In this document: piece after piece, positions 47,155 through 58,100 of the stretch
How positions within the stretch are numbered: position 1 is the first letter of the stretch
Layout of the letters: each line of letters starts with the position of its first letter
NCBI GenBank assembly: GCA_964035575.1
Contig: OZ037918.1
Span: 1,177,614 to 1,241,613, forward strand
DNA from: Rhynchopus sp. YZ270_cl-10
Lineage: Eukaryota; Euglenozoa; Diplonemea; Diplonemida; Diplonemidae
Length of the DNA stretch: 64,000 bases
Direction: 5' to 3'
Notes under the pieces: generated by a model
Database searches by the model: none
The model's input: the letters and a program-made list of their open reading frames with translations, nothing else
What the model was told of the DNA's origin: nothing
Program-made: the position numbers and the translations under genes

Positions 47155-47407
47155 ATTTTTCATTTTTTTGAGTTTTTGACTCTATTTTTGATTTTGAGCT
47201 AAAAACCCAAGTTGTGTGTCATCTTGATGTTGAAACTATTGTTCAGGATTTCCAAGGTTGTCTCACCAAAAAAACCAAACATCTTGAATGTTGTCCTAAC
47301 TTGGAGATTCTTGACCTGAAGATAAAACAGATTTTTTCAGGTTTTTTTTTGAGTTTGAAAAAGTTCAGAAAAGAATGAAAAAAGGTATCAATGCAGTGTA
47401 TAAAAAA

Positions 47408-47489
47408 CGCGAACGGCAAGGTTCGAACTTGCGCATGCAGAGCACACTCGCTTAGCAGGCGAGCCCCGTAACCACTTGGGTACGTCCGC
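47408..47489 (-). tRNA. tRNA-Ser-GCT: tRNA-Ser (GCT), unit 2
   Basis: Duplicate of the gene at 15719. Confidence 0.95.
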
Positions 47490-47715
47490 TTAATTACCTG
47501 TCAGTACTTAGGACGAAGCTTGTACTTTGCTTAACAACTTAGTTAGTGCGATTTGGTCTGGGTGGGATCACCAAAAATCATCGCAATTGTGACCACCAAA
47601 AATTTTTTTTGGGCACGATTTCGCACGATGGCGGGCTCATTGCACAACGACCAACACACCATGTTTTCCAACAAATAAAAAAAATTCAGAAAAATTCAGG
47701 TATCAATACAAAAAG

Positions 47716-47788
47716 CACCTCCCGCGGGGCTCGAACCCGCGACCACAAGGTTAAGGGCCTTGCGCTCTACCGACTGAGCTAGGGAGGC
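47716..47788 (-). tRNA. tRNA-Lys-CTT: tRNA-Lys (CTT) copy 2, C33, unit 2
   Basis: Duplicate of the gene at 16027; C33 retained. Confidence 0.95.
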
Positions 47789-47890
47789 TCATATTAACTT
47801 AAATCAAAGAATCATTGTGGGGTACTTGTGTGTACCTGCAACCACCAAATTTTCCATCGTTGTTGTGTGAACAAAAGGATCCGGATTATC

Positions 47891-47962
47891 TCTCCTATGG
47901 TGTAGTGGTTAGCACCCTGGACTTTGAATCCAGTAGCCGCGGTTCAAACCCGCGTGGGAGAA
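47891..47962 (+). tRNA. tRNA-Gln-TTG: tRNA-Gln (TTG), unit 2
   Basis: Duplicate of the gene at 16202. Confidence 0.96.
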
Positions 47963-48076
47963 CTTTTCTTTTTCCAAGTGTTTTCAATATTTTTTGGAGC
48001 TTTGTCACACACATCTTCAATCTCTGCATTTGATGACAAAACATAGATCACAGAAATCAAACGAAAAGGTAAAGAA

Positions 48077-48158
48077 CGCTGACGGCAGGGTTCGAACCTG
48101 CGCGGGCAGAGCCCAGTGGATTTCAAGTCCACCTCCGTAACCACTTGGATACGTCAGC
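48077..48158 (-). tRNA. tRNA-Ser-TGA: tRNA-Ser (TGA), unit 2
   Basis: Duplicate of the gene at 16388. Confidence 0.97.
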
Positions 48159-48235
48159 ATAGTTGAGGAAGCACAACGCCCCAGATCCTGAAAATGAGCA
48201 CAAAAAAGAGAATCCAATTGATCCAAAAAAGTAGG

Positions 48236-48307
48236 CACCCGCCGTGGGGATCGAACCCACGACCATTGGATTAAAAGTCCAACGCTCTACCGCTGAGCTA
48301 GGCGGGC
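48236..48307 (-). tRNA. tRNA-Lys-TTT: tRNA-Lys (TTT), unit 2
   Basis: Duplicate of the gene at 16547. Confidence 0.96.
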
Positions 48308-48420
48308 ATTCGTTTTAAAGGAAAGAGTCAATTTCAAGGCTTGTTGCGTTCTTGAAAAAAATTGACAAAAAGACGAACAGAAAGTGCCCCAAGTACCTCT
48401 CCTTGAGGGACATTTATCAG

Positions 48421-48492
48421 GGGCGTTTAGCTCAGTGGTAGAGCGCCCGTTCTGCATACGGGAGGCCGAGGGTTCGAACCCCTCAATGTCCA
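48421..48492 (+). tRNA. tRNA-Ala-TGC: tRNA-Ala (TGC), C33, unit 2
   Basis: Duplicate of the gene at 16732; C33 retained. Confidence 0.95.
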
Positions 48493-49300
48493 TTTTTTTG
48501 CCATATTTTGTTGATTATTTTTTGGTTGGGACAGTCAACACACAAAAATATGAACTGACACCATTGCGTCGTACCTGTGATTTTGAGGGTCTTTTAGCGA
48601 TGAGGATGTGTGTGATGGTCCGATTGGCGAGTCTGACCTCATAATGCGTTCAGGAACATCCGAATAACCCATTTTCCCAACGTTTTCACATTTTTGAGCA
48701 TTTTGCTCTTGCGCAATAGTGGTACAATGGGCATTTTAGTGGGTCATTTTAACCAACTCTATCAGGACACTTCTGATGCTCCAATTGGCGATTCTGACCT
48801 CATAATGGCTTCATGAGCAGCCGAATAACCCGTTTTCCCAATATTTTCACATTTTTGAACATTTTGCCATTCGTGGAATGGTGGCACAAAAGTCATTTTA
48901 CTGGGTCATTTTCGCCAACTCGATCAGGGCACTTCTGGTGCTCCAATTTGCGATTCTGACCTCATAATGCATTCAGGAGAGCTCAAAAAACCCATTTTCC
49001 CAACGTTTTCGCCTTTTTGACCATTTTTGCCATTGTGGAATGGCAGTACAATAGGCAGTTTACTGGGTCATTTTCATCAACTCGATCAGGGTACTTCTGA
49101 TGCTCTAATCACATCGTTCAACCTCATAATGGATTCAAGAGCACCCAAATAACCCATTTTCGCAAGGTTTTCGCATTTTTGACCATTTTGCTATTGTGGA
49201 ACATCGGTAAGATGATGTCATGCAAAAATGTACAGTTTTGTGCACAATAGAAAAAAATAGTGCGTACCCCAGGTTGGCGATTCCTTTCGTCATTATTGTC

Positions 49301-49373
49301 GGTCGTGTAGCTCAGTCGGTAGAGCATTGGTCTAATAAGCCAACGGTCCCAGGTTCGAGCCCTGTCACGACCA
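49301..49373 (+). tRNA. tRNA-Ile-AAT: tRNA-Ile (AAT), unit 2
   Basis: Duplicate of the gene at 17612. Confidence 0.96.
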
Positions 49374-49451
49374 ATACTTTTTCTACTACTTTGGCTTTGG
49401 CCTGTTCAAAAAATGTTGGCCGTGTAAAAAATATACATACCCTAAAACAAG

Positions 49452-49458
49452 GCCTCTT

Positions 49459-49507
<49 letters not shown>

Positions 49508-49524
49508 AATCCCAGGTGGAGGCA
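49452..49524 (+). tRNA. tRNA-Phe-GAA: tRNA-Phe (GAA), unit 2
   Basis: Duplicate of the gene at 17763. Confidence 0.96.
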
Positions 49525-50153
49525 CTTCTCTTTTTTCCCCTCAACTCTAATAACAATTTTCAATGTGCGCTGTGCTACTACATCGAAAAAGTGCGCTGTG
49601 CTACTACATCCCAATTTTTTGGACGAAAATTTTTTGGTACGTCGGGCGCACAGCGCAGACCCCGATATGGGCGCACAGAACACCCCCCCATTGTGGGCGC
49701 ACAGAACAGGCCCTCCGTTGTGGGCGCACAGCTCACTGTGTGTTGTGCAAGTTTCAGCATATGGCTTCTGGCAACAAAAACTTAAAAAAAATTTTGGCCG
49801 AAAATTATTTTTTGGCCTGCAATCAGGTTGAGCTGAGATGCTATGTCATAACACATAAGTCAGTCTGTTTCATGTTCCCACTGATCAAAGTTCGTTCGAG
49901 ATGGAAAGGACTGAAAAGGAAGCACATGTGGAAATGTTAAGGAATTCCCACCCATTTCCGCATGTGCTTCCGGCAACAAAAAACTGATCGCTCCAGGATT
50001 TGATTTTGGTACCATTTTTCACCAAATCCAAAAAAATTGGCAGAGTAGCACAGCCGCAAACGTTAGCATTATGACACGTGTTTGCGGATGTGCTCTCACC
50101 CCCAAAAAAAATGGGCAATACAAGGCCAAAAAACAAACACACAAAAAGAAGTG

Positions 50154-50227
50154 TACACCTATCCGGGTTTGAACCGGAGACCTCCTCGGTGTTAACGAGG
50201 CGTCATAACCAACTAGACCATAGGTGC
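50154..50227 (-). tRNA. tRNA-Val-AAC: tRNA-Val (AAC), unit 2
   Basis: Duplicate of the gene at 18465. Confidence 0.95.
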
Positions 50228-50348
50228 TGACATTTATATGGTTCATAGAAACGAGATGGTGTGTGCATTCACCGCCCAAAATCCAAAACTGTGTCAAAAT
50301 AAAAAAAATTTTGGACAGAAGAAAATGGGAATATGGGTACAAAACGAA

Positions 50349-50420
50349 GGCTTAGTGGTCTAGTGGCATGATTCTCGCTTTGGGTGCGAGAGGTCCAGGG
50401 TTCGATTCCCTGCTGAGCCC
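50349..50420 (+). tRNA. tRNA-Pro-TGG: tRNA-Pro (TGG), unit 2
   Basis: Duplicate of the gene at 18660. Confidence 0.97.
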
Positions 50421-50529
50421 CTCTTTTTTTCGAGATTTTGTGTCACAAAAAAATGTGGACAGAAAAAACAAATTGTGAAAAAACTGATTCCTTGAAAAAT
50501 TGATTCTGGACAACAGAAGGAAAAAAGTG

Positions 50530-50611
50530 TGACAGGAGTGGGGTTTGAACCCACGCCTCCGAAGAGAAAGGAACTTGAGTCCTCCGCCTTAGACCTCTCG
50601 GCCATCCTGCC
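50530..50611 (-). tRNA. tRNA-Leu-CAA: tRNA-Leu (CAA), unit 2
   Basis: Duplicate of the gene at 18841. Confidence 0.95.
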
Positions 50612-50714
50612 TTGCCAACAGATTTATATTAGAAATGAAATGAGAACGATGAGAAAGGACAACCAAAACGGAGAAAAAGAGAGAAACAGAAGAAAACACA
50701 ACACATAAAAAGAG

Positions 50715-50786
50715 TTCCCCGGCCGGGAATTGAACCCGGGTCTTCCGCGTGACAGGCGGAAATACTGACCTCTATACTACCGAGGA
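50715..50786 (-). tRNA. tRNA-Asp-GTC: tRNA-Asp (GTC) copy 2, unit 2
   Basis: Duplicate of the gene at 19026. Confidence 0.97.
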
Positions 50787-50874
50787 TACAATGAAGCCTG
50801 TTTTTAAAAAGAATGCGTCCAGAGAAAGTCTTCAATCACACCGAATCTGAAAAATAAAAAACAAAGAAAAGGAT

Positions 50875-50947
50875 TACCCCATGTGGGACTCGAACCCACA
50901 ACCTTTGGATTAGAAGTCCAACGCGCTATCCATTGCGCCAATGGGGC
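50875..50947 (-). tRNA. tRNA-Arg-TCT: tRNA-Arg (TCT), unit 2
   Basis: Duplicate of the gene at 19186. Confidence 0.96.
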
Positions 50948-51039
50948 TTGTTTCATATTCTTTTCTCGCTTTAAGGAAGTGTCCCATCACAGTCAACACC
51001 ACCTGTAAAAAATTGTGAAGGAAATTCAAAAATGAAAAG

Positions 51040-51112
51040 TACAACTAGCTGGGATTGAACCAGCGATCTTCCGCGTGTAAGGCGGACGTCCTAACCACTA
51101 GACGATAGCTGC
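51040..51112 (-). tRNA. tRNA-Val-TAC: tRNA-Val (TAC), unit 2
   Basis: Duplicate of the gene at 19351. Confidence 0.95.
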
Positions 51113-51213
51113 CCAAACTTAGTGAGATGTTGGCAAGGGTCTGACCAACTTTTTTTTGGTGTGCAAAAAATTTTTTTCAGGTCAAAAAAATGGGTTCATC
51201 GAAAAAGGTTATC

Positions 51214-51286
51214 TAGCAGAGATAGGTTTCGATCCTATGACCTGTGGGTTATGAGCCCACCGCGCTGACCACTGCGCCACTCTGCT
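51214..51286 (-). tRNA. tRNA-iMet-CAT: Initiator tRNA-Met (CAT), unit 2
   Basis: Duplicate of the gene at 19525. Confidence 0.96.
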
Positions 51287-51336
51287 TCTAATTACTTCCA
51301 ACAATGTTTTCTACATGCCCGGCTTAAAAAAGGCTA

Positions 51337-51407
51337 TGCGACCGCCGGGAATCGAACCCGGGTCGAACCCTTGGGAGGGGTCCATCATGCCACTAGACCA
51401 CGGTCGC
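51337..51407 (-). tRNA. tRNA-Gly-CCC: tRNA-Gly (CCC), unit 2
   Basis: Duplicate of the gene at 19648. Confidence 0.95.
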
Positions 51408-51433
51408 CTTATCAAGGGATAAAAGGGCTCGAC

Positions 51434-51506
51434 GCTCTCGTGGCCTAGTGGTTAAGGCACAGGTCTTATGAGCCTGGGATCGCGGGTTCAAACCCCGCCG
51501 GGAGCA
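51434..51506 (+). tRNA. tRNA-Ile-TAT: tRNA-Ile (TAT), unit 2
   Basis: Duplicate of the gene at 19745. Confidence 0.95.
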
Positions 51507-51585
51507 AAGCCTTTTTTTGTTCGATGAATCATGTTCAGTTCTCCTCGTCTTTCGTGACTCCTCCAGAAGTTGCAAAGGAACAGTA

Positions 51586-51667
51586 GCGGACGTATCCAAG
51601 TGGTTACGGAGGTGCACTCGAAATGCATTGGGCTCTGCCCGCGCAGGTTCAAATCCTGCCGTCCGCG
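51586..51667 (+). tRNA. tRNA-Ser-CGA: tRNA-Ser (CGA), unit 2
   Basis: Duplicate of the gene at 19897. Confidence 0.97.
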
Positions 51668-52373
51668 TTATTGCCTTTTTGCTGTGCAGGGGGAAGTCCT
51701 GTACATTCCACACATCCCAAATAAATTTTCACTGGGAGTAAGTGATTAGGGCATGATGTGTGATGCTCCAATTTGCGGTTACGACTTCATAATGGATTCA
51801 GGAGCATCCAAACATCCCATTTTCCCGTTAGTTTCCCATTTTTGACGATCTGGCTATTGCAGAATAGCGGTGAATATGACATTTTGCTGGGTCATTTTAG
51901 CCACCTCGATTAGGACACTTCTGATGCTCTAATTTGCGTTTACAACATCATAATGCATTCAGGAGCAGCCGAATAACCCATTATCCCAACGTTTTCGCGT
52001 TTTTGACCATTTTTGCTGTTACGAAATATCCGGTGAAAAATGGGAAAATTCCATGTTTCACTGAGGATATGTGTGATACTCCAATTTGTGGTTACAACAT
52101 CACAATGCATTCAGGAGCGCCCAAATAACCCATTTTCCCAACGTTTTTGCGTTTTTGGCCATTTTTGCTATTGCAGAATAGAGGCAAAAAAGACAGTTTA
52201 CTGGGTCATTTTCGCCAAATCGATCAGGGCACTTCTGATGCTCCAATCAAATCGTCCAACCTCATAATGCATTCAGGAGCACCCAAATAACACATATTCC
52301 CAACGTTTTCGCGTTTTTGATCCTGTGTGAGCAATCCAGAACAACTTTGTGCTTCAGTAAAAAATAGTAAAAA

Positions 52374-52492
52374 GGATTCAAGCACCCGGACTTCCCAGCT
52401 GGTCACCCACGCCAGTACTATCCAGGCCTGCTGGTGCTTAACTTCTCAAATCAGGCGGGATGAGGTGTATTCACCAGAGTATGGCCGAATCC
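52374..52492 (-). rRNA. 5S rRNA: 5S rRNA, copy 3 (unit 2)
   Basis: Duplicate of the 5S gene at 20685. Confidence 0.97.
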
Positions 52493-52576
52493 AATACTGA
52501 GTCATGGTGGACAACATGTGAACAGGTTGTTTGTGACCTAACAACGGACTAGAAATAGAACAGTGAACAAAAAACA

Positions 52577-52649
52577 AGGCACTAGAGGGGATCGAACCCT
52601 CGACCTCTCGCTTACTGGGCGAGCGCTCTAACCACTGAGCTATAGCGCC
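52577..52649 (-). tRNA. tRNA-Thr-AGT: tRNA-Thr (AGT), C33, unit 2
   Basis: Duplicate of the gene at 20888; C33 retained. Confidence 0.94.
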
Positions 52650-52770
52650 ATGCTTTCTCTCCATCTTCTTTTCTTTGAAGGGGGTCTTTTGAAATGTACA
52701 GAGCACACATCAAAAATTTCCTTCATACCTCCGCAATGGTGAAAAAATTTTTAACGAAGGAGCCTAGTAA

Positions 52771-52852
52771 GGCGAGGTGGCCGAGTGGTCTAAGGCGCTA
52801 CGTTCAGGTCGTAGTCTCTTCGGGGGCGTGAGTTCAAACCTCACCCTCGTCA
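52771..52852 (+). tRNA. tRNA-Leu-CAG: tRNA-Leu (CAG), unit 2
   Basis: Duplicate of the gene at 21082. Confidence 0.96.
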
Positions 52853-52928
52853 CTTTTTCTTCGTTGTGTGATCATCTAAAACTATTTTCGCCCAAAGCTT
52901 GTTGTTTTAAAGAATCATCATAATTGTG

Positions 52929-53000
52929 GGGCTCTTAGCTCAGTGGAAGAGCGCCCGTTCCGCATACGGGAGGCCGAGAGTTCGAACCTCTCAGGGTCCA
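52929..53000 (+). tRNA. tRNA-Ala-CGC: tRNA-Ala (CGC), C33, unit 2
   Basis: Duplicate of the gene at 21240; C33 retained. Confidence 0.95.
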
Positions 53001-53076
53001 CAGTTTTTTTTCTTCTGATTTGTTTCTCCTGTGTAAATTGGTTCTCAGAGCTTTCACACCTTGCTCCCTAAAATGT

Positions 53077-53148
53077 GGCTGTTTAGCTCAGTGGTAGAGC
53101 ACATCATCCGTAATGATGGGGTCGTGGGTTCAATCCCCACAGCGGCCT
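53077..53148 (+). tRNA. tRNA-Thr-CGT: tRNA-Thr (CGT), C33, unit 2
   Basis: Duplicate of the gene at 21388; C33 retained. Confidence 0.94.
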
Positions 53149-53264
53149 AGGTTTTTTTCAGAGCTTTCCTTTCAGACCTTTACAACCTAACTTGGGGTTT
53201 GTGGGTTTGCAGTCACTGGTGCACACATGGCCTGTGGACGGGTGCTGGGTGGGCAAAAAAAATT

Positions 53265-53593
53265 GGGTGCTTGCGTTGTGTGCTGGATCGGGACCACCAG
53301 TAAACTGGCAATCCCACATCCAGTTCTAATTTTTGAAGTGTGAAATAGAACGCAATCGGAAGATTAGTTTACACGAATGTAAGAATAATATCGTCATGGT
53401 AATATTCTGTACAGATTGTACGGGATTTACTATCATATGAGAGTAGTCCGTCGCAGGCCACATCGGGCCCGCAACATGACCGGTCTTCACACAAAATTGT
53501 AAAAGAATTTTCTCAGAAGAAATGTCTTTTTCAAGTTTTTGTTGTTGCTGAACGAGTTGTTTGGTTTCGAAGTAGCACACTAACTTAGCACCC
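53265..53593 (-). ncRNA. Unknown structured RNA, paralogue B (unit 2)
   Basis: Duplicate of the RNA at 21576, with its -24 element at 53617-53653. Confidence 0.75.
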
Positions 53594-53703
53594 AAACATA
53601 CAGCAAACATCGGAATACAAGACAGGGTCGTCTTGTTGGAGATGGGTCAGGGTCTGGACATCCTCAAAACCACACACCTAACACAACAGAAGAAAAGTAA
53701 AAA

Positions 53704-53822
53704 GGATTCAAGCACCCGGACTTCCCAGCTGGTCACCCACGCCAGTACTATCCAGGCCTGCTGGTGCTTAACTTCTCAAATCAGGCGGGATGAGGTGTAT
53801 TCACCAGAGTATGGCCGAATCC
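53704..53822 (-). rRNA. 5S rRNA: 5S rRNA, copy 4 (unit 2)
   Basis: Duplicate of the 5S gene at 22015. Confidence 0.97.
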
Positions 53823-53874
53823 AATAATAGGTCTGGATAGAAAAGCTGGGAAGACTTATTACCAGTCCGTTTTT

Positions 53875-53932
53875 ACCTGAGAAGTTAGACACCTCTAAGC
53901 CTGGATAGTACTGGCGTGGGTGACCAACTGGA
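53875..53932 (+). pseudogene. 5S rRNA fragment (unit 2)
   Basis: Duplicate of the fragment at 22186. Confidence 0.85.
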
Positions 53933-55133
53933 TAAATACACCGAAAAATAGATTTAAATTGTCAGACCGGTTCTTAGCTGTGCGCATCCATAAAAAACTA
54001 AAAAAATACTTGCGTCAGAAAATCCTAGTGTGTTGTACCGTGGTCCGAAATTCTTTCGGTCCCGGGTTCAACACCTGAGACGAATAATATATTTTGGTTT
54101 TTCCAGATTTTTCTCATTTTTTTGTCTCCTCACTCTTTCTGAGGATCTTCAAAATTGTCAAAAGTGAGAATTTTTTGGGAAAATGGCATATTTAGGGGCT
54201 CTTGAATCCATTATGAGGTCAGATGAATCAATCTGAGCATCACACATATCCTAATAGACAAAATGTCCGTTTATCAAAATACCTGAAAATGCCTCTTTAT
54301 CCTATCTAAGGATGTCAGAAACCCTCAAAAGTGCAAAAATCTTGGGAATACAGGGTTTTTGGGCCATTCTGAATCCATTGCGGGGTCGGACGATTTGATT
54401 GGAGCATCAGAAGTGTCCTAATCGGTAAAATGTCGCAAAATTATGGGCAAAATGCCTTTATACCCTATCTAAGCAATTAGAATATGCTCGAAAATGCAAT
54501 AATCTTGGGTATATGGGGTTTTTGGGCACATCTGAGTTCATTGCGGGGTCGTACGATCAGATCCGAGTATCACACAATGTCTAGAATTTCAAATATGCAA
54601 CAAACACCTGTATTTTGGGTAAAATGACTAATAATCATATGGAAATGTCTCAAATATGCACGAAAATGCAAAAATCTTGGGTATATGGGGTTTTTGGGCA
54701 CTTTTGAGTCAATTGCGGGGTCGCACGATCAGATTAGAGCATCACATAATGTCTCAAATTTTACAGGTGCAACAAACACCTGTATTTTGGTGTAAAATGC
54801 ATAGAACCATATCTAAATACCTCAAATATGCACGAAAATGCATAAATCTTGGGAATATAGGGTTTTTGGGCCAATCTGAGTCAATTGCGGGGTTGCACGG
54901 TCAAATCCGAGTATCAGGCCCTCTCTACAACTTAGCTGGTGCTCAAACATTGGGGTTACAGGCAAATTTACCTGTACACAGGCATATGACCTCTGTACGA
55001 ACCTTATTTTCACTCTAAAATGCATTTTTCTTGGGTATATGGGGTATTTGAGCACATCTGAGTCAATTGCGGGGTCGTACGGTCAGATCCGAGCATCACA
55101 CAATGTCTAACTGAGAAATATTTTGAAAAAAGT

Positions 55134-58100
55134 CGATTTTTTGGTGAAAATATTTTTCACAGAAAATCGAATTTTACTATTAAGATTGGCTTTGGGCATG
55201 ACCCAGTAAGGTTACTATGGGCCCCATGGGACATATACACCCGAATACCAGGCCGTATTTTCAAAAAGTTGATAATCCCAGTATATGGTATGGCCCTGTG
55301 GTACGAAATTTTTGGCCGAAAAAATCGACCAAAAAATCGTCATTTTTGGGGGTCACGGTGACAAAAAGTTGCATTTTTTCACGAAAAATGGTCGGAATGT
55401 GACTTGAATGGGCTCTAATGGGTATATTATGCACATAACATACCTAAATTATGTCGATATTTCACCGGCGGAGCCGAAAAAATCGATTTTCAGGGTGTGC
55501 AAAACTGTAAAAATGACGAAAATCGGAAAAATGACGATTTTTTGGTGAAAATATTTTTCACAGAAAATCGAATTTTACTATTAAGATTGGCTTTGGGCAT
55601 GACCCAGTAAGGTTACTATGGGCCCCATGGGACATATACACCCGAATACCAGGCCGTATTTTCAAAAAGTTGATAATCCCAGTATATGGTATGGCCCTGT
55701 GGTACGAAATTTTTGGCCGAAAAAATCGACCAAAAAATCGTCATTTTTGGGGGTCACGGTGACAAAAAGTTGCATTTTTTCACGAAAAATGGTCGGAATG
55801 TGACTTGAATGGGCTCTAATGGGTATATTATGCACATAACATACCTAAATTATGTCGATATTTCACCGGCGGAGCCGAAAAAATCGATTTTCAGGGTGTG
55901 CAAAACTGTAAAAATGACGAAAATCGGAAAAATGACGATTTTTTGGTGAAAATATTTTTCACAGAAAATCGAATTTTACTATTAAGATTGGCTTTGGGCA
56001 TGACCCAGTAAGGTTACTATGGGCCCCATGGGACATATACACCCGAATACCAGGCCGTATTTTCAAAAAGTTGATAATCCCAGTATATGGTATGGCCCTG
56101 TGGTACGAAATTTTTGGCCGAAAAAATCGACCAAAAAATCGTCATTTTTGGGGGTCACGGTGACAAAAAGTTGCATTTTTTCACGAAAAATGGTCGGAAT
56201 GTGACTTGAATGGGCTCTAATGGGTATATTATGCACATAACATACCTAAATTATGTCGATATTTCACCGGCGGAGCCGAAAAAATCGATTTTCAGGGTGT
56301 GCAAAACTGTAAAAATGACGAAAATCGGAAAAATGACGATTTTTTGGTGAAAATATTTTTCACAGAAAATCGAATTTTACTATTAAGATTGGCTTTGGGC
56401 ATGACCCAGTAAGGTTACTATGGGCCCCATGGGACATATACACCCGAATACCAGGCCGTATTTTCAAAAAGTTGATAATCCCAGTATATGGTATGGCCCT
56501 GTGGTACGAAATTTTTGGCCGAAAAAATCGACCAAAAAATCGTCATTTTTGGGGGTCACGGTGACAAAAAGTTGCATTTTTTCACGAAAAATGGTCGGAA
56601 TGTGACTTGAATGGGCTCTAATGGGTATATTATGCACATAACATACCTAAATTATGTCGATATTTCACCGGCGGAGCCGAAAAAATCGATTTTCAGGGTG
56701 TGCAAAACTGTAAAAATGACGAAAATCGGAAAAATGACGATTTTTTGGTGAAAATATTTTTCACAGAAAATCGAATTTTACTATTAAGATTGGCTTTGGG
56801 CATGACCCAGTAAGGTTACTATGGGCCCCATGGGACATATACACCCGAATACCAGGCCGTATTTTCAAAAAGTTGATAATCCCAGTATATGGTATGGCCC
56901 TGTGGTACGAAATTTTTGGCCGAAAAAATCGACCAAAAAATCGTCATTTTTGGGGGTCACGGTGACAAAAAGTTGCATTTTTTCACGAAAAATGGTCGGA
57001 ATGTGACTTGAATGGGCTCTAATGGGTATATTATGCACATAACATACCTAAATTATGTCGATATTTCACCGGCGGAGCCGAAAAAATCGATTTTCAGGGT
57101 GTGCAAAACTGTAAAAATGACGAAAATCGGAAAAATGACGATTTTTTGGTGAAAATATTTTTCACAGAAAATCGAATTTTACTATTAAGATTGGCTTTGG
57201 GCATGACCCAGTAAGGTTACTATGGGCCCCATGGGACATATACACCCGAATACCAGGCCGTATTTTCAAAAAGTTGATAATCCCAGTATATGGTATGGCC
57301 CTGTGGTACGAAATTTTTGGCCGAAAAAATCGACCAAAAAATCGTCATTTTTGGGGGTCACGGTGACAAAAAGTTGCATTTTTTCACGAAAAATGGTCGG
57401 AATGTGACTTGAATGGGCTCTAATGGGTATATTATGCACATAACATACCTAAATTATGTCGATATTTCACCGGCGGAGCCGAAAAAATCGATTTTCAGGG
57501 TGTGCAAAACTGTAAAAATGACGAAAATCGGAAAAATGACGATTTTTTGGTGAAAATATTTTTCACAGAAAATCGAATTTTACTATTAAGATTGGCTTTG
57601 GGCATGACCCAGTAAGGTTACTATGGGCCCCATGGGACATATACACCCGAATACCAGGCCGTATTTTCAAAAAGTTGATAATCCCAGTATATGGTATGGC
57701 CCTGTGGTACGAAATTTTTGGCCGAAAAAATCGACCAAAAAATCGTCATTTTTGGGGGTCACGGTGACAAAAAGTTGCATTTTTTCACGAAAAATGGTCG
57801 GAATGTGACTTGAATGGGCTCTAATGGGTATATTATGCACATAACATACCTAAATTATGTCGATATTTCACCGGCGGAGCCGAAAAAATCGATTTTCAGG
57901 GTGTGCAAAACTGTAAAAATGACGAAAATCGGAAAAATGACGATTTTTTGGTGAAAATATTTTTCACAGAAAATCGAATTTTACTATTAAGATTGGCTTT
58001 GGGCATGACCCAGTAAGGTTACTATGGGCCCCATGGGACATATACACCCGAATACCAGGCCGTATTTTCAAAAAGTTGATAATCCCAGTATATGGTATGG